From Bacteroidota bacterium (GTDB lineage: Bacteria; Bacteroidota; Bacteroidia; 2-12-FULL-35-15), in the NCBI GenBank assembly GCA_005772895.1, contig SXIH01000049.1:1-36825 (forward strand): 36,825 nucleotides of DNA, given 5' to 3'. Positions 24,731-31,797 of this stretch are shown here, piece after piece. Each line of letters starts with the position of its first letter. Within the stretch, counting starts at the first letter, position 1. The translations under genes were made by a program, and so were the position numbers. The notes beneath the pieces were generated by a model, which worked only from the letters and a program-made list of their open reading frames with translations, had not been told where the DNA came from and did no database searches.

Positions 24731-25087
24731 ATGAAAAAAGTAATACTTCTATTTGTTGCGATGTTTGCATTCACTTTTGCAAATGCACAAGGTGCAGGAA
24801 AACCTGATAAAGTTGATGCTGCAACCAGAGCTACTAAAATGACAGAAAAAATGGCTAAAGTGATAACACTTACAGCTGATCAAAAATCAAAAGTTCAGGC
24901 TATCAATTTGGAAAGTATCAAATTAATGGATTTGAATCAGGAAAAAACCGGTGACAAACCAAATGAATTTGAAGCTGAAAAACAAAGAATCAGCAAAAAA
25001 TGGGATACAGAAATGGCTGCTGTAATTACAGAGGCGGAAGTGGTAAAATGGAAAAAACATCAAGCTGACGAAAAAGCTAAAAAATAA
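24731..25087 (+). CDS. Small exported DUF4890-like protein
   Basis: The ATG at 24731 gives 118 residues beginning with a signal peptide (MKKVILLFVAMFAFTFANAQ); an ATG at 24707 would add eight polar residues before it. The mature part, DAATRATKMTEKMAKVITLT then ADQKSKVQAINLE, followed by a charged helical stretch, resembles DUF4890/Spy-like helical periplasmic proteins of Bacteroidota. Likely a periplasmic helical protein; role unproven. It has a strong terminator 7 bp after its stop and stands alone between the TIGR00266 and GNAT genes. Confidence 0.75.
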   Translation: MKKVILLFVAMFAFTFANAQGAGKPDKVDAATRATKMTEKMAKVITLTADQKSKVQAINLESIKLMDLNQEKTGDKPNEFEAEKQRISKKWDTEMAAVITEAEVVKWKKHQADEKAKK

Positions 25088-25094
25088 CACAAAG

Positions 25095-25122
25095 ACTCCC
25101 GACACAATCGGGAGTTTTTTTT
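25095..25122 (+). terminator. Intrinsic terminator
   Basis: ACTCCCGA (25095-25102), loop CACAA, TCGGGAGT (25108-25115), then eight T. A textbook terminator directly after the DUF4890-like gene and 10 bp before the GNAT gene's ATG. Confidence 0.9.
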
Positions 25123-25131
25123 ACACCTTAT

Positions 25132-25635
25132 ATGAATAAAATTATAGAAACTCCCCGACTCTATTTAAGAGAATTTACTATTGATGATGCGCAAAGTCTG
25201 ATTGACTTAAATAACAATCCAAATGTTATAAGATATACCGGTGATGGTCCGGTGAAAGACTTAGAAGAAGCAAAACGTATTTTAACTGACATCATTTTCC
25301 CTCAATACAAAAATAAACTTGGTCGCTGGGCTGTTCATTTAAAATCAAATAATGAATTTATAGGTTGGTGCGGATTAAAATTTATTGAAGAAAACAATGA
25401 AATTGATTTGGGCTATCGGTTTTTTGAAAGTCACTGGGGAAAAGGATATGCTTCAGAATCTGCAAAAGCAACATTGGATTATGGAGTAAACATTTTGAAA
25501 CTAAAAAACATTATTGCCAGAGCCGCAAAAGATAATGTTGCATCAATAAATGTTTTAAAGAAATTAGGAATGATTTATTTGAAAGATGATATGTGTGCAC
25601 ATGATCCCGCTGCAGTTTACACGACTGATGTCTAA
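25132..25635 (+). CDS. GNAT N-acetyltransferase (RimJ/RimL-like)
   Basis: 167 residues. The start ETPRLYLREFTIDDAQSLID and the middle GWCGLKFIEENNEIDLGYRF are typical of the RimJ/RimL (Acetyltransf_3) branch. The acetyl-CoA pyrophosphate loop is HWGKGYA (101-107), and NVASINVLKKLGM matches motif B. Substrate unknown; such enzymes modify ribosomal protein N-termini, amines or antibiotics. It begins 10 bp after a strong terminator, so its promoter must overlap the terminator or the upstream gene. It converges on the radical SAM gene. Confidence 0.9.
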   Translation: MNKIIETPRLYLREFTIDDAQSLIDLNNNPNVIRYTGDGPVKDLEEAKRILTDIIFPQYKNKLGRWAVHLKSNNEFIGWCGLKFIEENNEIDLGYRFFESHWGKGYASESAKATLDYGVNILKLKNIIARAAKDNVASINVLKKLGMIYLKDDMCAHDPAAVYTTDV

Positions 25636-25671
25636 TGACAGCTGTCAGACGCTTTAAATAAATCATCCAAT

Positions 25672-25704
25672 GCATCCGACCTCAGACATCGGTCATCCGA
25701 CATC
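25672..25704. repeat. CATCCGAC/CATCGG direct-repeat tract
   Basis: Degenerate repeats of CATCCGAC, CAGACATCGGT and CATCCGACATC lie between the GNAT and radical SAM genes; the last unit reaches the radical SAM stop codon. Just before it, TGACAGCTGTCA (25636-25647) is a perfect 12-bp palindrome directly after the GNAT stop. Likely non-coding dispersed repeat. Confidence 0.5.
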
Positions 25705-26779
25705 AAAAAAGCTCCATCTGCTTCACTTCTCCTGGCCTTCTAAAAGCTGTTAAATTATACTCCATTCTTTTTCGTCCAGATAAATGTTTCTTCACTGCCA
25801 TTTTAAACATTTGTCTAATCGACATAACCATATTTCCTTCTCCACTCATTCTTTTTCCGTAACGACTATCATTTAATTGTCCACCATGTGCATCCGCAAT
25901 ATGATGCAATACTTTTTCTGCTCTGTCAGGAAAATTTTTGTGTATCCAATCTTTAAATATTTCTCCGATAGAACCATTCAAGCGAACAATTGTATAACCT
26001 GCAGAATCCGCTCCGTTATCGGCTGCTGCTTTTATCAAATCAGGAATTTCATCACTGTTTAAACCTGGGATAATTGGCGCTGTCATTACTCCTACAGGAA
26101 TACCTGCTTTGTTCAAGGTATTTATCACCTTCAATCTATTTTTTGCAGTAACTGTTCTTGGTTCCATTTTTAATCTCAAGTCATTGTTTAAACTTGTTAT
26201 CGAAACCATTACATGAACTAAATTCAGTTTAGCCAACTCTTGCAGAATATCAACATCTCTAATTATCAAATCATTTTTTGTAATCATTCCTGCTGGATGT
26301 CTGAATTTCAAAAGCACTTCCAACATTTGACGAGTAATTTTCATCTTACGTTCGATTGGTTGATAACAATCTGTATTACCAGAAAACATTATTGGAGAAA
26401 CAACCCAATTTTTATTCATGAATTGCTTTTCCATTAGTTGAGGGGCATTGGGTTTAGCAATAATTTTTCTTTCGAAATCCAATCCTGCACTATAACCCCA
26501 ATACTCGTGAGTGTTACGTGCATAACAATAAATGCAACCATGTTCACATCCTTGATACGGGTTCATGGAATACATTCCAGGAATGTCCGGACTCTTCACT
26601 TCATTTATAATTTTCTTAGGGTTTTCTATAAAAATTTGCGTTTTTGCATCGCTTAATAGTGGCTCATCCAGTCCTTCAATATGTTCAGCAACATAAGTTC
26701 CTTTCAGAAAACGATTGTAGGTATTGACTTGTGAGCCTCTTCCTTTAAAGTAGTTTGATTCTTTTTCATCGTTTTTCAT
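25703..26779 (-). CDS. PA0069 family radical SAM protein (SplB/COG1533-like)
   Basis: 358 residues. The radical SAM cluster motif is C78, C82, C85 in QGCEHGCIYCYAR. The opening FKGRGSQVNTYNRF, the YSMNPYQGCEHGC segment, and later MTAPIIPGLNSDEIPDLIKA with GADSAGYTIVRLNG fit the PA0069 family, part of COG1533 with spore photoproduct lyase-like proteins. No reaction is proven for this family; a role in DNA repair is inferred from SplB relationship. It ends in QMELF, a match to the QxxLF beta-clamp-binding pattern. A TAATTTTG -7 box (26784-26791) is only 4 nt from the ATG, suggesting a leaderless or nearly leaderless mRNA. Confidence 0.88.
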   Translation of the reverse strand: MKNDEKESNYFKGRGSQVNTYNRFLKGTYVAEHIEGLDEPLLSDAKTQIFIENPKKIINEVKSPDIPGMYSMNPYQGCEHGCIYCYARNTHEYWGYSAGLDFERKIIAKPNAPQLMEKQFMNKNWVVSPIMFSGNTDCYQPIERKMKITRQMLEVLLKFRHPAGMITKNDLIIRDVDILQELAKLNLVHVMVSITSLNNDLRLKMEPRTVTAKNRLKVINTLNKAGIPVGVMTAPIIPGLNSDEIPDLIKAAADNGADSAGYTIVRLNGSIGEIFKDWIHKNFPDRAEKVLHHIADAHGGQLNDSRYGKRMSGEGNMVMSIRQMFKMAVKKHLSGRKRMEYNLTAFRRPGEVKQMELF

Positions 26780-26891
26780 ACTACAAAATTAGTTGCTGCT
26801 CAACCTAAATACAGCCAAGAATTTTAGTATTCTGAAAACTATTTTTTATCAGGATAAAATAGTATTACCTTTAAATACCAATTAGTCAATT

Positions 26892-27305
26892 ATGAAATTA
26901 TTTAAAAGCAAAAATCTTTTTCTATTCACATTATTGATCTTTATTTCGATAAATAATTTCGGGCAAAGTTTTTTAAGTGATTCCGCAGCTGCTGCAGAAC
27001 ACCACCATACGCCATGGGAAATATTAAGTGGTGAAGGCGATGATGAACTTGTATGTTACAAACAAGCACACCGTAACATGTATTTTTTAGTGACAGGTTT
27101 AATTATCATCATTGCTTTTATAGCGATAAAACTTTTGAGAACCAACAGAAAGAATAATAAAATTTTAAAAGCACAGAAAGAAATTATAGAAGAAAAGAAC
27201 AAAGACATTACAGATAGTATTTATTATGCAAGAAGAATCCAGAGGTCTCTCCTCCCTCCAGAGAAATATATTCAGAAGAACATCGACCGATTGAAGAAAA
27301 AGTAA
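26892..27305 (+). CDS. Short membrane protein ending in a SpoIIE-phosphatase linker
   Basis: 137 residues: signal peptide (to about 24), short extracytoplasmic part with AAAAEHHHT, membrane segment (about 64-81), then a coiled coil KAQKEIIEEKNKDITDSIYY followed by ARRIQRSLLPPEKYIQ. The KDITDSIYYARRIQ...LLPP text is the signalling linker that in many Bacteroidota sensor proteins immediately precedes a SpoIIE-type PP2C phosphatase domain. Here only 15 residues follow LLPP and the phosphatase domain is missing; the next codons are in an octamer repeat array that includes the stop. It may be a truncated remnant or a short partner protein of an intact phosphatase. No SpoIIE domain sequence is found downstream in any frame, since dinB begins 49 bp later. 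Confidence 0.7.
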   Translation: MKLFKSKNLFLFTLLIFISINNFGQSFLSDSAAAAEHHHTPWEILSGEGDDELVCYKQAHRNMYFLVTGLIIIIAFIAIKLLRTNRKNNKILKAQKEIIEEKNKDITDSIYYARRIQRSLLPPEKYIQKNIDRLKKK

Positions 27306-27342
27306 TGAAGTGATAAGGTGATGAAGTAATAAAGCGATAAGG
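27303..27342. repeat. Octamer tandem repeat (TGATRARG type)
   Basis: Five 8-bp units: TAATGAAG, TGATAAGG, TGATGAAG, TAATAAAG, CGATAAGG. The first unit contains the stop codon of the SpoIIE-linker protein. The same octamer unit forms a second array at 33035-33074. Confidence 0.7.
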
Positions 27343-27354
27343 TAAAAAAAATAG

Positions 27355-28437
27355 ATGTCTCGAAAAATAATACATATTGATATGGATGCATTTTATGCAT
27401 CGGTAGAACAGCGTGACTTTCCAGAGTATGTTGGGAAACCTATTGTGGTTGGAGGAAAACCTGAAGGCCGTGGCGGTGTGGTTGCAACTGCTAGTTACGA
27501 AGCTCGTAAATTTGGAATCCGCTCAGCGATGCCAAGTAAAAAAGCTTTACAACTTTGTCCGCATGTTATTTTTGTTTACCCACGTTTTTCTGCTTACAAA
27601 GAAGCCTCTAAAAAGATCAGAGAAATATTTGAACGTTACACCGATTTGATAGAACCACTTTCTTTGGATGAAGCATTTTTAGATGTAACAGAAAATAAAA
27701 AAGGAATTACTTCTGCAATAGAAATTGCCAAACAAATAAAATTAGCAATTAAGGAAGAAGTGAATCTAACAGCATCGGCTGGTGTTTCTAGCAGCAAGTT
27801 TGTTGCAAAGATTGCTTCCGATATGAACAAGCCTGATGGCTTAACGTTTATTGCTCCAGAAAAGATTGAAGAATTCATGGAAAAACTACCTGTAGAGAAA
27901 TTCTTTGGTGTTGGGAAAGTCACAGCAGATAAAATGAAAGGAATGGGCATTCACAAAGGCATTGATTTAAAAAGAATGTCTGAAGAAGAATTAGTTCATT
28001 TTTTCGGAAAGCCGGGACGGTTTTATTATAAGATTGTAAGAGGGATTGACAACAGAGCTGTTCAGCCGCACAGAGAATCTAAATCATTAGGAGCAGAAGA
28101 TACTTTTGCAGAAGACTTAACTACATTAGAAGCAATGAACGATGAACTCGACAAAATTGCCAGATTGGTTGTAACGCGTTTACAGAAATATAATTTAAAA
28201 GGAAGAACAGTTACGCTAAAAATAAAATATCATAATTTCAGACAAATCACCCGCAACTATTCTTTCGACAAAGCTATTGGGGACTTTGAAACCATTATAA
28301 ATACAGCTAAAGAACTACTTATAAAAACTGAGCCTGAAAACTACAAAATCAGGTTATTGGGAATTTCACTTTCAAATTTTGGTGAGATGAAAGAGAAAGC
28401 TGTAAAGAAAAATGATTGGCAATTGGAATTGTTCTGA
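27355..28437 (+). CDS. dinB: DNA polymerase IV
   Basis: 360 residues, a Y-family translesion polymerase. Catalytic metal ligands: D9 in HIDMDAF and D105, E106 in SLDEAF. F13 is the likely steric gate that excludes ribonucleotides, in DAFYAS. The RARSAM-like fingers motif GIRSAMPSKKA and the helix-hairpin-helix region (FGVGKVTADKMKGMGI) are present, followed by the little-finger domain. The protein ends QLELF, the canonical beta-clamp-binding pentapeptide. The ATG at 27355 gives the standard MSRKIIHIDMDAF start. It is followed by a hypothetical gene 1 nt after its stop. Confidence 0.97.
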   Translation: MSRKIIHIDMDAFYASVEQRDFPEYVGKPIVVGGKPEGRGGVVATASYEARKFGIRSAMPSKKALQLCPHVIFVYPRFSAYKEASKKIREIFERYTDLIEPLSLDEAFLDVTENKKGITSAIEIAKQIKLAIKEEVNLTASAGVSSSKFVAKIASDMNKPDGLTFIAPEKIEEFMEKLPVEKFFGVGKVTADKMKGMGIHKGIDLKRMSEEELVHFFGKPGRFYYKIVRGIDNRAVQPHRESKSLGAEDTFAEDLTTLEAMNDELDKIARLVVTRLQKYNLKGRTVTLKIKYHNFRQITRNYSFDKAIGDFETIINTAKELLIKTEPENYKIRLLGISLSNFGEMKEKAVKKNDWQLELF

Positions 28438-28438
28438 A

Positions 28439-29077
28439 ATGAAATATTGTATGCCATTTTTATTCTCGCTGATTTTTTGTTCTACCATCAAAGGACAAGA
28501 TAAACAATTAGAAAATAAATTAAAACCATATTTCGGAGAACTGCCTATTCTTCAGACTCCAGATAGTGTTCTTCGCTTTGCCTTTTCTGACACAATAACC
28601 CGCGAACATAAGTCGCGCTACAGAGTATTTGTTTATTATGATTCATTATCGCCAACCAAACTAGTTGATCCCAATTGGAGATATGATGATTCCTTACAAT
28701 CTAATCGACTTGAGGAATTTGATATTTATTCCAAATATATCGACATGGATGGTATTGCAGATTTTGACTCACAGATTTCTTACCGAAATCAAATTAATGC
28801 ATACCATTCTTCAGATTGTTCAATGTTGACAGTTAAGATTTACAAAAAAAATGCATTTGTAGCAAAAAGGAGCTATCGAAAAATGAAACGAAAATTTTCA
28901 AAATATTTCGCCAAAAAAACTACTGAACGATATAGCAGTAGACTAACAAGTGGGAAATGGACCACAACATATTATTTCACAAACAAAACAGATTACACTC
29001 CTTTATTGGCAATTAGCTGGAATGGAAGGGCGCACATGACGAGTCCGGGTAACCGTATATATGTTTACGGAAAATAG
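28439..29077 (+). CDS. Exported protein of unknown function
   Basis: The ATG at 28439, one base after the dinB stop, gives 212 residues with a signal peptide (MKYCMPFLFSLIFCSTIKGQ). The mature part begins DKQLENKLKPYFGELPILQT and ends GNRIYVYGK; it is mixed charge, with many Tyr/Ser/Arg, and no motif I recognise. The spacing suggests cotranscription with dinB, with possible stop-start reinitiation, but an exported product has no obvious link to translesion synthesis. An earlier in-frame ATG at 28412 lies inside dinB and would spoil the signal peptide. Confidence 0.65.
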   Translation: MKYCMPFLFSLIFCSTIKGQDKQLENKLKPYFGELPILQTPDSVLRFAFSDTITREHKSRYRVFVYYDSLSPTKLVDPNWRYDDSLQSNRLEEFDIYSKYIDMDGIADFDSQISYRNQINAYHSSDCSMLTVKIYKKNAFVAKRSYRKMKRKFSKYFAKKTTERYSSRLTSGKWTTTYYFTNKTDYTPLLAISWNGRAHMTSPGNRIYVYGK

Positions 29078-29105
29078 TGATAATATTTTTTGAAATCTTA
29101 TCGAT

Positions 29106-29471
29106 TTAATCAATCCAAACGGTATACACATCCGTTTCATTCCTTACAATTGCATTCACTTCAAAACCGCCTTCTTGTGGAATGATTTCTTTAAGATCAA
29201 ATACCACACAATTTTTACTCAAACCTTCAAAAATCAATGTGAATTTTTGTCCGGGTGATTTGGGAGTCCAAGATGGATAAAACACAATATTAAAAGCCGT
29301 AATTAATTTTGCTTCTTTTCCCGTTCCATGTTCAATCAAAAAAGTGCTTGGCCAAATTCTATAATATGCATCCTGATTACAGATACAATGGACAATAGTT
29401 TGTCCTTCCTCCGCCACCATGGTTTCGGTAGCTACTTCTGTTTCTGTTTTTGTGATGGTTTTGGTTGACAT
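29106..29471 (-). CDS. Conserved-looking small protein, unknown
   Basis: 121 residues, no signal peptide or membrane segment. The N-terminal 20 residues are a Thr/Glu-rich low-complexity stretch (MSTKTITKTETEVATETMV); the rest is a compact beta-rich domain with HCICNQDAYYRIWPSTFLIE, FNIVFYPSWTPKSPGQKFTL and a KNCVVFDLKEIIPQEGGF segment. I do not recognise a family. The VNAIVRNETDVYTVWID end is well formed and codon use matches its neighbours, so I take it as a real gene. It converges on the gene ending at 29077 (28-bp gap). Confidence 0.6.
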   Translation of the reverse strand: MSTKTITKTETEVATETMVAEEGQTIVHCICNQDAYYRIWPSTFLIEHGTGKEAKLITAFNIVFYPSWTPKSPGQKFTLIFEGLSKNCVVFDLKEIIPQEGGFEVNAIVRNETDVYTVWID

Positions 29472-29503
29472 GGTTAGGGATAACGAATAAAACGAATTTA
29501 CGA

Positions 29504-29524
29504 ACCTGCCTACCGCAGGCAGGT
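29504..29524. repeat. ACCTGCCT-AGGCAGGT hairpin
   Basis: An 8-bp stem (29504-29511, 29517-29524) with a 5-nt loop between the YcaQ-like and 121-residue-protein genes. On the minus strand it is 27 bp past the YcaQ-type gene's stop; no T-run follows, so it may be a dispersed GCAGGC repeat rather than a terminator. Confidence 0.55.
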
Positions 29525-29551
29525 CTGTGTGTTTTAAAAAATTGGGGTGAC

Positions 29552-30751
29552 TTATAAGTATTGTTTCATTTTCTTCTTCCAGTTTTTATCTGCTTTATCT
29601 ATTACCACTTTATCACAACCAGTAAAACTAGCATAGTCTTTTAATTTCAATGAGAATTCTTTGTTAAATTTCTCATCAGGAGCAAATCCTTTTTCAAAAT
29701 GCATTTGTTTTATGTGAAATATCTTTTCTGCTCTATCGGCCTTGGGATCGAAGCGGGCTACAAATTCATCTCCGTATAATACCGGCAGACAAAAATATCC
29801 GAATTTACGTTTGGGTTCCGGTAAATAACACTCAATCATAAAATCGAAATTAAAAAAACGTTGTACTCTTTTGCGTTGAATAATTGCATTATCAAATGGA
29901 GAAAGAATATGAATAGTATTTTCTACTTTTATTTTATCTACTGAATTTAAATGCTCATTGCTGGTCACAAAAAGCGTTTTATCATCACCTTGTAATTTTA
30001 CTTCAATAAGCTCTCCGTCTTTTAACATTCTCTTCAAACTCTTTCCTATCGATTCTTTCAAGCCTCTTCTTAAATACGCAATCTCTTTCTCCTCTACTAT
30101 TCCATTTGCTTGGATAGCTTTTTTGATTAAATGTTCAGCATATTCTTTTTCTGTTGGTAAATCAGTATTCACTTTTGAGGGCAATACTCTTTCAGCTAAA
30201 TCATATACTTTTTGAAAACCTTGTCGCTTCACCACCATCAGCTTACCTTCCATAAACAATTGTTCTAAGGCTTTTTTTGCAGGTTTCCATTCGTACCAAT
30301 TGTTTGGGTCTTTTCTTTTGTATTCGAAATCTTTTGATTGCAATGGTCCTTCAGCATTTATTCTGTCGAAAACAAACTTGTTCATCTTTTTATCTTGTCC
30401 GAACCAATGTGATTTACCATCGGCATATCCCTTTTTTACAAAAAGCGAAAAACGATAATCGCTCATCGGCAAATAAGATGCTGCATGACTCCAATATTCG
30501 AAAACACTTTTATCCTTTTCCAGCAATTCGTTTAAATAAATTTCTTTATAATCAGACAAACGTGTCCATAGTGTGTGATGATGAGCACGGGCTGCCACAG
30601 AAAGTGTATCAATTTGAACATAGCCAATATGTTCAATAGCTTTGAGAGCCGCGGATTTGCCTTTACCAAAACAGGGTTGCAATAAGCCCTGACTTTGAAG
30701 CATTATTCCTCTTGCTTGTTCCAAACTAACTATTTTAAGATTGTTTTTCAA
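29552..30751 (-). CDS. YcaQ/AlkX family winged-helix DNA glycosylase
   Basis: The family (PF06224, winged-helix DNA-binding; AlkZ/YcaQ) removes alkylated bases and unhooks DNA cross-links. This protein has VQIDTLSVAARAHHHTLWTR: the QxD pair (QID) characteristic of the YcaQ (AlkX) branch, and HHHTLW, followed by EYWSHAASYLPM. Later LSPFDNAIIQRKRVQRFFNF and YCLPVLYGDEFVARFDPKAD are also family features. I choose TTG at 30751, giving 399 residues that begin LKNNLKIVSLEQARGIMLQS, like homologues; the reading from 30832 adds 27 residues that run through the promoter and start of the divergent SPOR gene. Start remains uncertain because no ATG fits. Confidence 0.88.
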   Translation of the reverse strand: MKNNLKIVSLEQARGIMLQSQGLLQPCFGKGKSAALKAIEHIGYVQIDTLSVAARAHHHTLWTRLSDYKEIYLNELLEKDKSVFEYWSHAASYLPMSDYRFSLFVKKGYADGKSHWFGQDKKMNKFVFDRINAEGPLQSKDFEYKRKDPNNWYEWKPAKKALEQLFMEGKLMVVKRQGFQKVYDLAERVLPSKVNTDLPTEKEYAEHLIKKAIQANGIVEEKEIAYLRRGLKESIGKSLKRMLKDGELIEVKLQGDDKTLFVTSNEHLNSVDKIKVENTIHILSPFDNAIIQRKRVQRFFNFDFMIECYLPEPKRKFGYFCLPVLYGDEFVARFDPKADRAEKIFHIKQMHFEKGFAPDEKFNKEFSLKLKDYASFTGCDKVVIDKADKNWKKKMKQYL

Positions 30752-30793
30752 ATTAATGGCTCGATTTATGAATACCAAATTAAGTATTTTTAT

Positions 30794-30801
30794 TAAATTT
30801 G
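30794..30801 (+). promoter_or_regulatory. Candidate -7 promoter box for the SPOR-domain protein
   Basis: TAAATTTG matches TAnnTTTG, 23 bp before the ATG at 30825, in the short divergent gap with the YcaQ-type gene. No clear -33 TTTG at 19-21 nt, so moderate support only. Confidence 0.35.
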
Positions 30802-30824
30802 ATTCAAGTAAGAACCCACAATAT

Positions 30825-31655
30825 ATGTACAAATATTATTTCCTTTTCGTTTTCTTTTTAACAAGCCGTTTATTAGGACAAGACATTACAGCAACTCAGA
30901 AGATTCCAGCGAATGCCCTGCCGGGAACAGATTTTATTGTAGAAACGACTATCAATAAAGGAAAAATAAGGGATTTTATGAAATTCTTTCAGGAAATTCC
31001 TGAAGGATTAACAGCCACTGAAATTGAAAGCCAAACAGGCACATTTACTTTTGCAGATGGCGGTGCAAAAATTGTTTGGATCACTCCTCCAATGGATGAA
31101 ACGTTTACAATTAGCTATAAAATAACTGTAAATGGTGGCGTTTCGGGAACAAAATCTTTACCGGCAAAAATTTCATACATCACAAATAATGAGCGTAAAG
31201 TATTTGATTTTCCTGCTACATCAATTATAATTGGAACCGCAACACCACCGGTGCAAAAAGCGATTCCAAGCACAAACCCCACAACAAGCACTCAACCTGT
31301 AAAAACAGAACCAGTAAAAGATAATATGGCTACTGTTATTAAAACAACTCCACCACCGGTTAAAGAAAAGACCGAGACTGGACAACCTGCAACTTTTTCA
31401 AAAGTTCCAACAAGTGCATTACCCTCTTCCAGCGGAAAAATGTACCGTGTACAAATAGGTGCATTTTCAGCAAAACCAAAAATTGATGGTGTTCCGGAAG
31501 TAACTACAGTTGTTTTAGATAATGGAATTACAAAATATTTCAGCGGAAACTATTCAACTTACGAAGAAGCACTTAAACGCAAAAAAGAAATGATAGAGAA
31601 AGGCTTTCAAGGTGCTTTTATAGTGGCGTTTGAAGGTGGGAAGATTGTAAAATAA
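30825..31655 (+). CDS. Exported protein with C-terminal SPOR domain
   Basis: ATG at 30825 gives 276 residues with a signal peptide (MYKYYFLFVFFLTSRLLGQ); the reading from 30741 would run into the neighbouring gene's start. Residues about 20-145 form a beta-rich domain (ITATQKIPANALPGTDFIVE ... TFADGGAKIVWITPP) common in Bacteroidota exported proteins of unknown role. A Pro/Thr/Lys-rich linker (about 146-200) leads to a SPOR domain (KMYRVQIGAFSAKPKI ... YSTYEEALKRKKEMIEKGFQ) that binds denuded peptidoglycan glycan strands, as in division-site proteins. Predicted periplasmic. A bidirectional terminator follows. Confidence 0.85.
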   Translation: MYKYYFLFVFFLTSRLLGQDITATQKIPANALPGTDFIVETTINKGKIRDFMKFFQEIPEGLTATEIESQTGTFTFADGGAKIVWITPPMDETFTISYKITVNGGVSGTKSLPAKISYITNNERKVFDFPATSIIIGTATPPVQKAIPSTNPTTSTQPVKTEPVKDNMATVIKTTPPPVKEKTETGQPATFSKVPTSALPSSSGKMYRVQIGAFSAKPKIDGVPEVTTVVLDNGITKYFSGNYSTYEEALKRKKEMIEKGFQGAFIVAFEGGKIVK

Positions 31656-31694
31656 ATTCCAGATTTCAAATTTCAAATTATATTACGTGAATAA

Positions 31695-31728
31695 AAAAGT
31701 TCAATACTGTAAACAGTATTGAACTTTT
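31695..31728. terminator. Bidirectional intrinsic terminator
   Basis: AAAAGTTCAATACTG (31695-31709) and CAGTATTGAACTTTT (31714-31728) form a perfect 15-bp stem with a 4-nt loop. It has a T-run on the plus strand and an A-run upstream (T-run on the minus strand), serving the convergent SPOR-domain and C1 peptidase genes. Confidence 0.85.
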
Positions 31729-31734
31729 AATTTG

Positions 31735-31754
31735 ATCCCGATAACTATCGGGAT
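31735..31754. repeat. CCCGAT/ATCGGG hairpin, variant copy
   Basis: ATCCCGATA (31735-31743) and TATCGGGAT (31746-31754) with AC in the middle, a near copy of the palindrome at 6690-6707 and 18647-18664. It directly follows the bidirectional terminator. Confidence 0.65.
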
Positions 31755-31797
31755 TGGAATCTGAAATTACACCGAAGCAGAATGACAAACTTCCACC

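Noticed and set aside
28412..28438. Start of the 212-residue protein inside dinB
   Set aside because: Nine extra residues (MIGNWNCSE) would precede a complete signal peptide; the ATG at 28439 is better.
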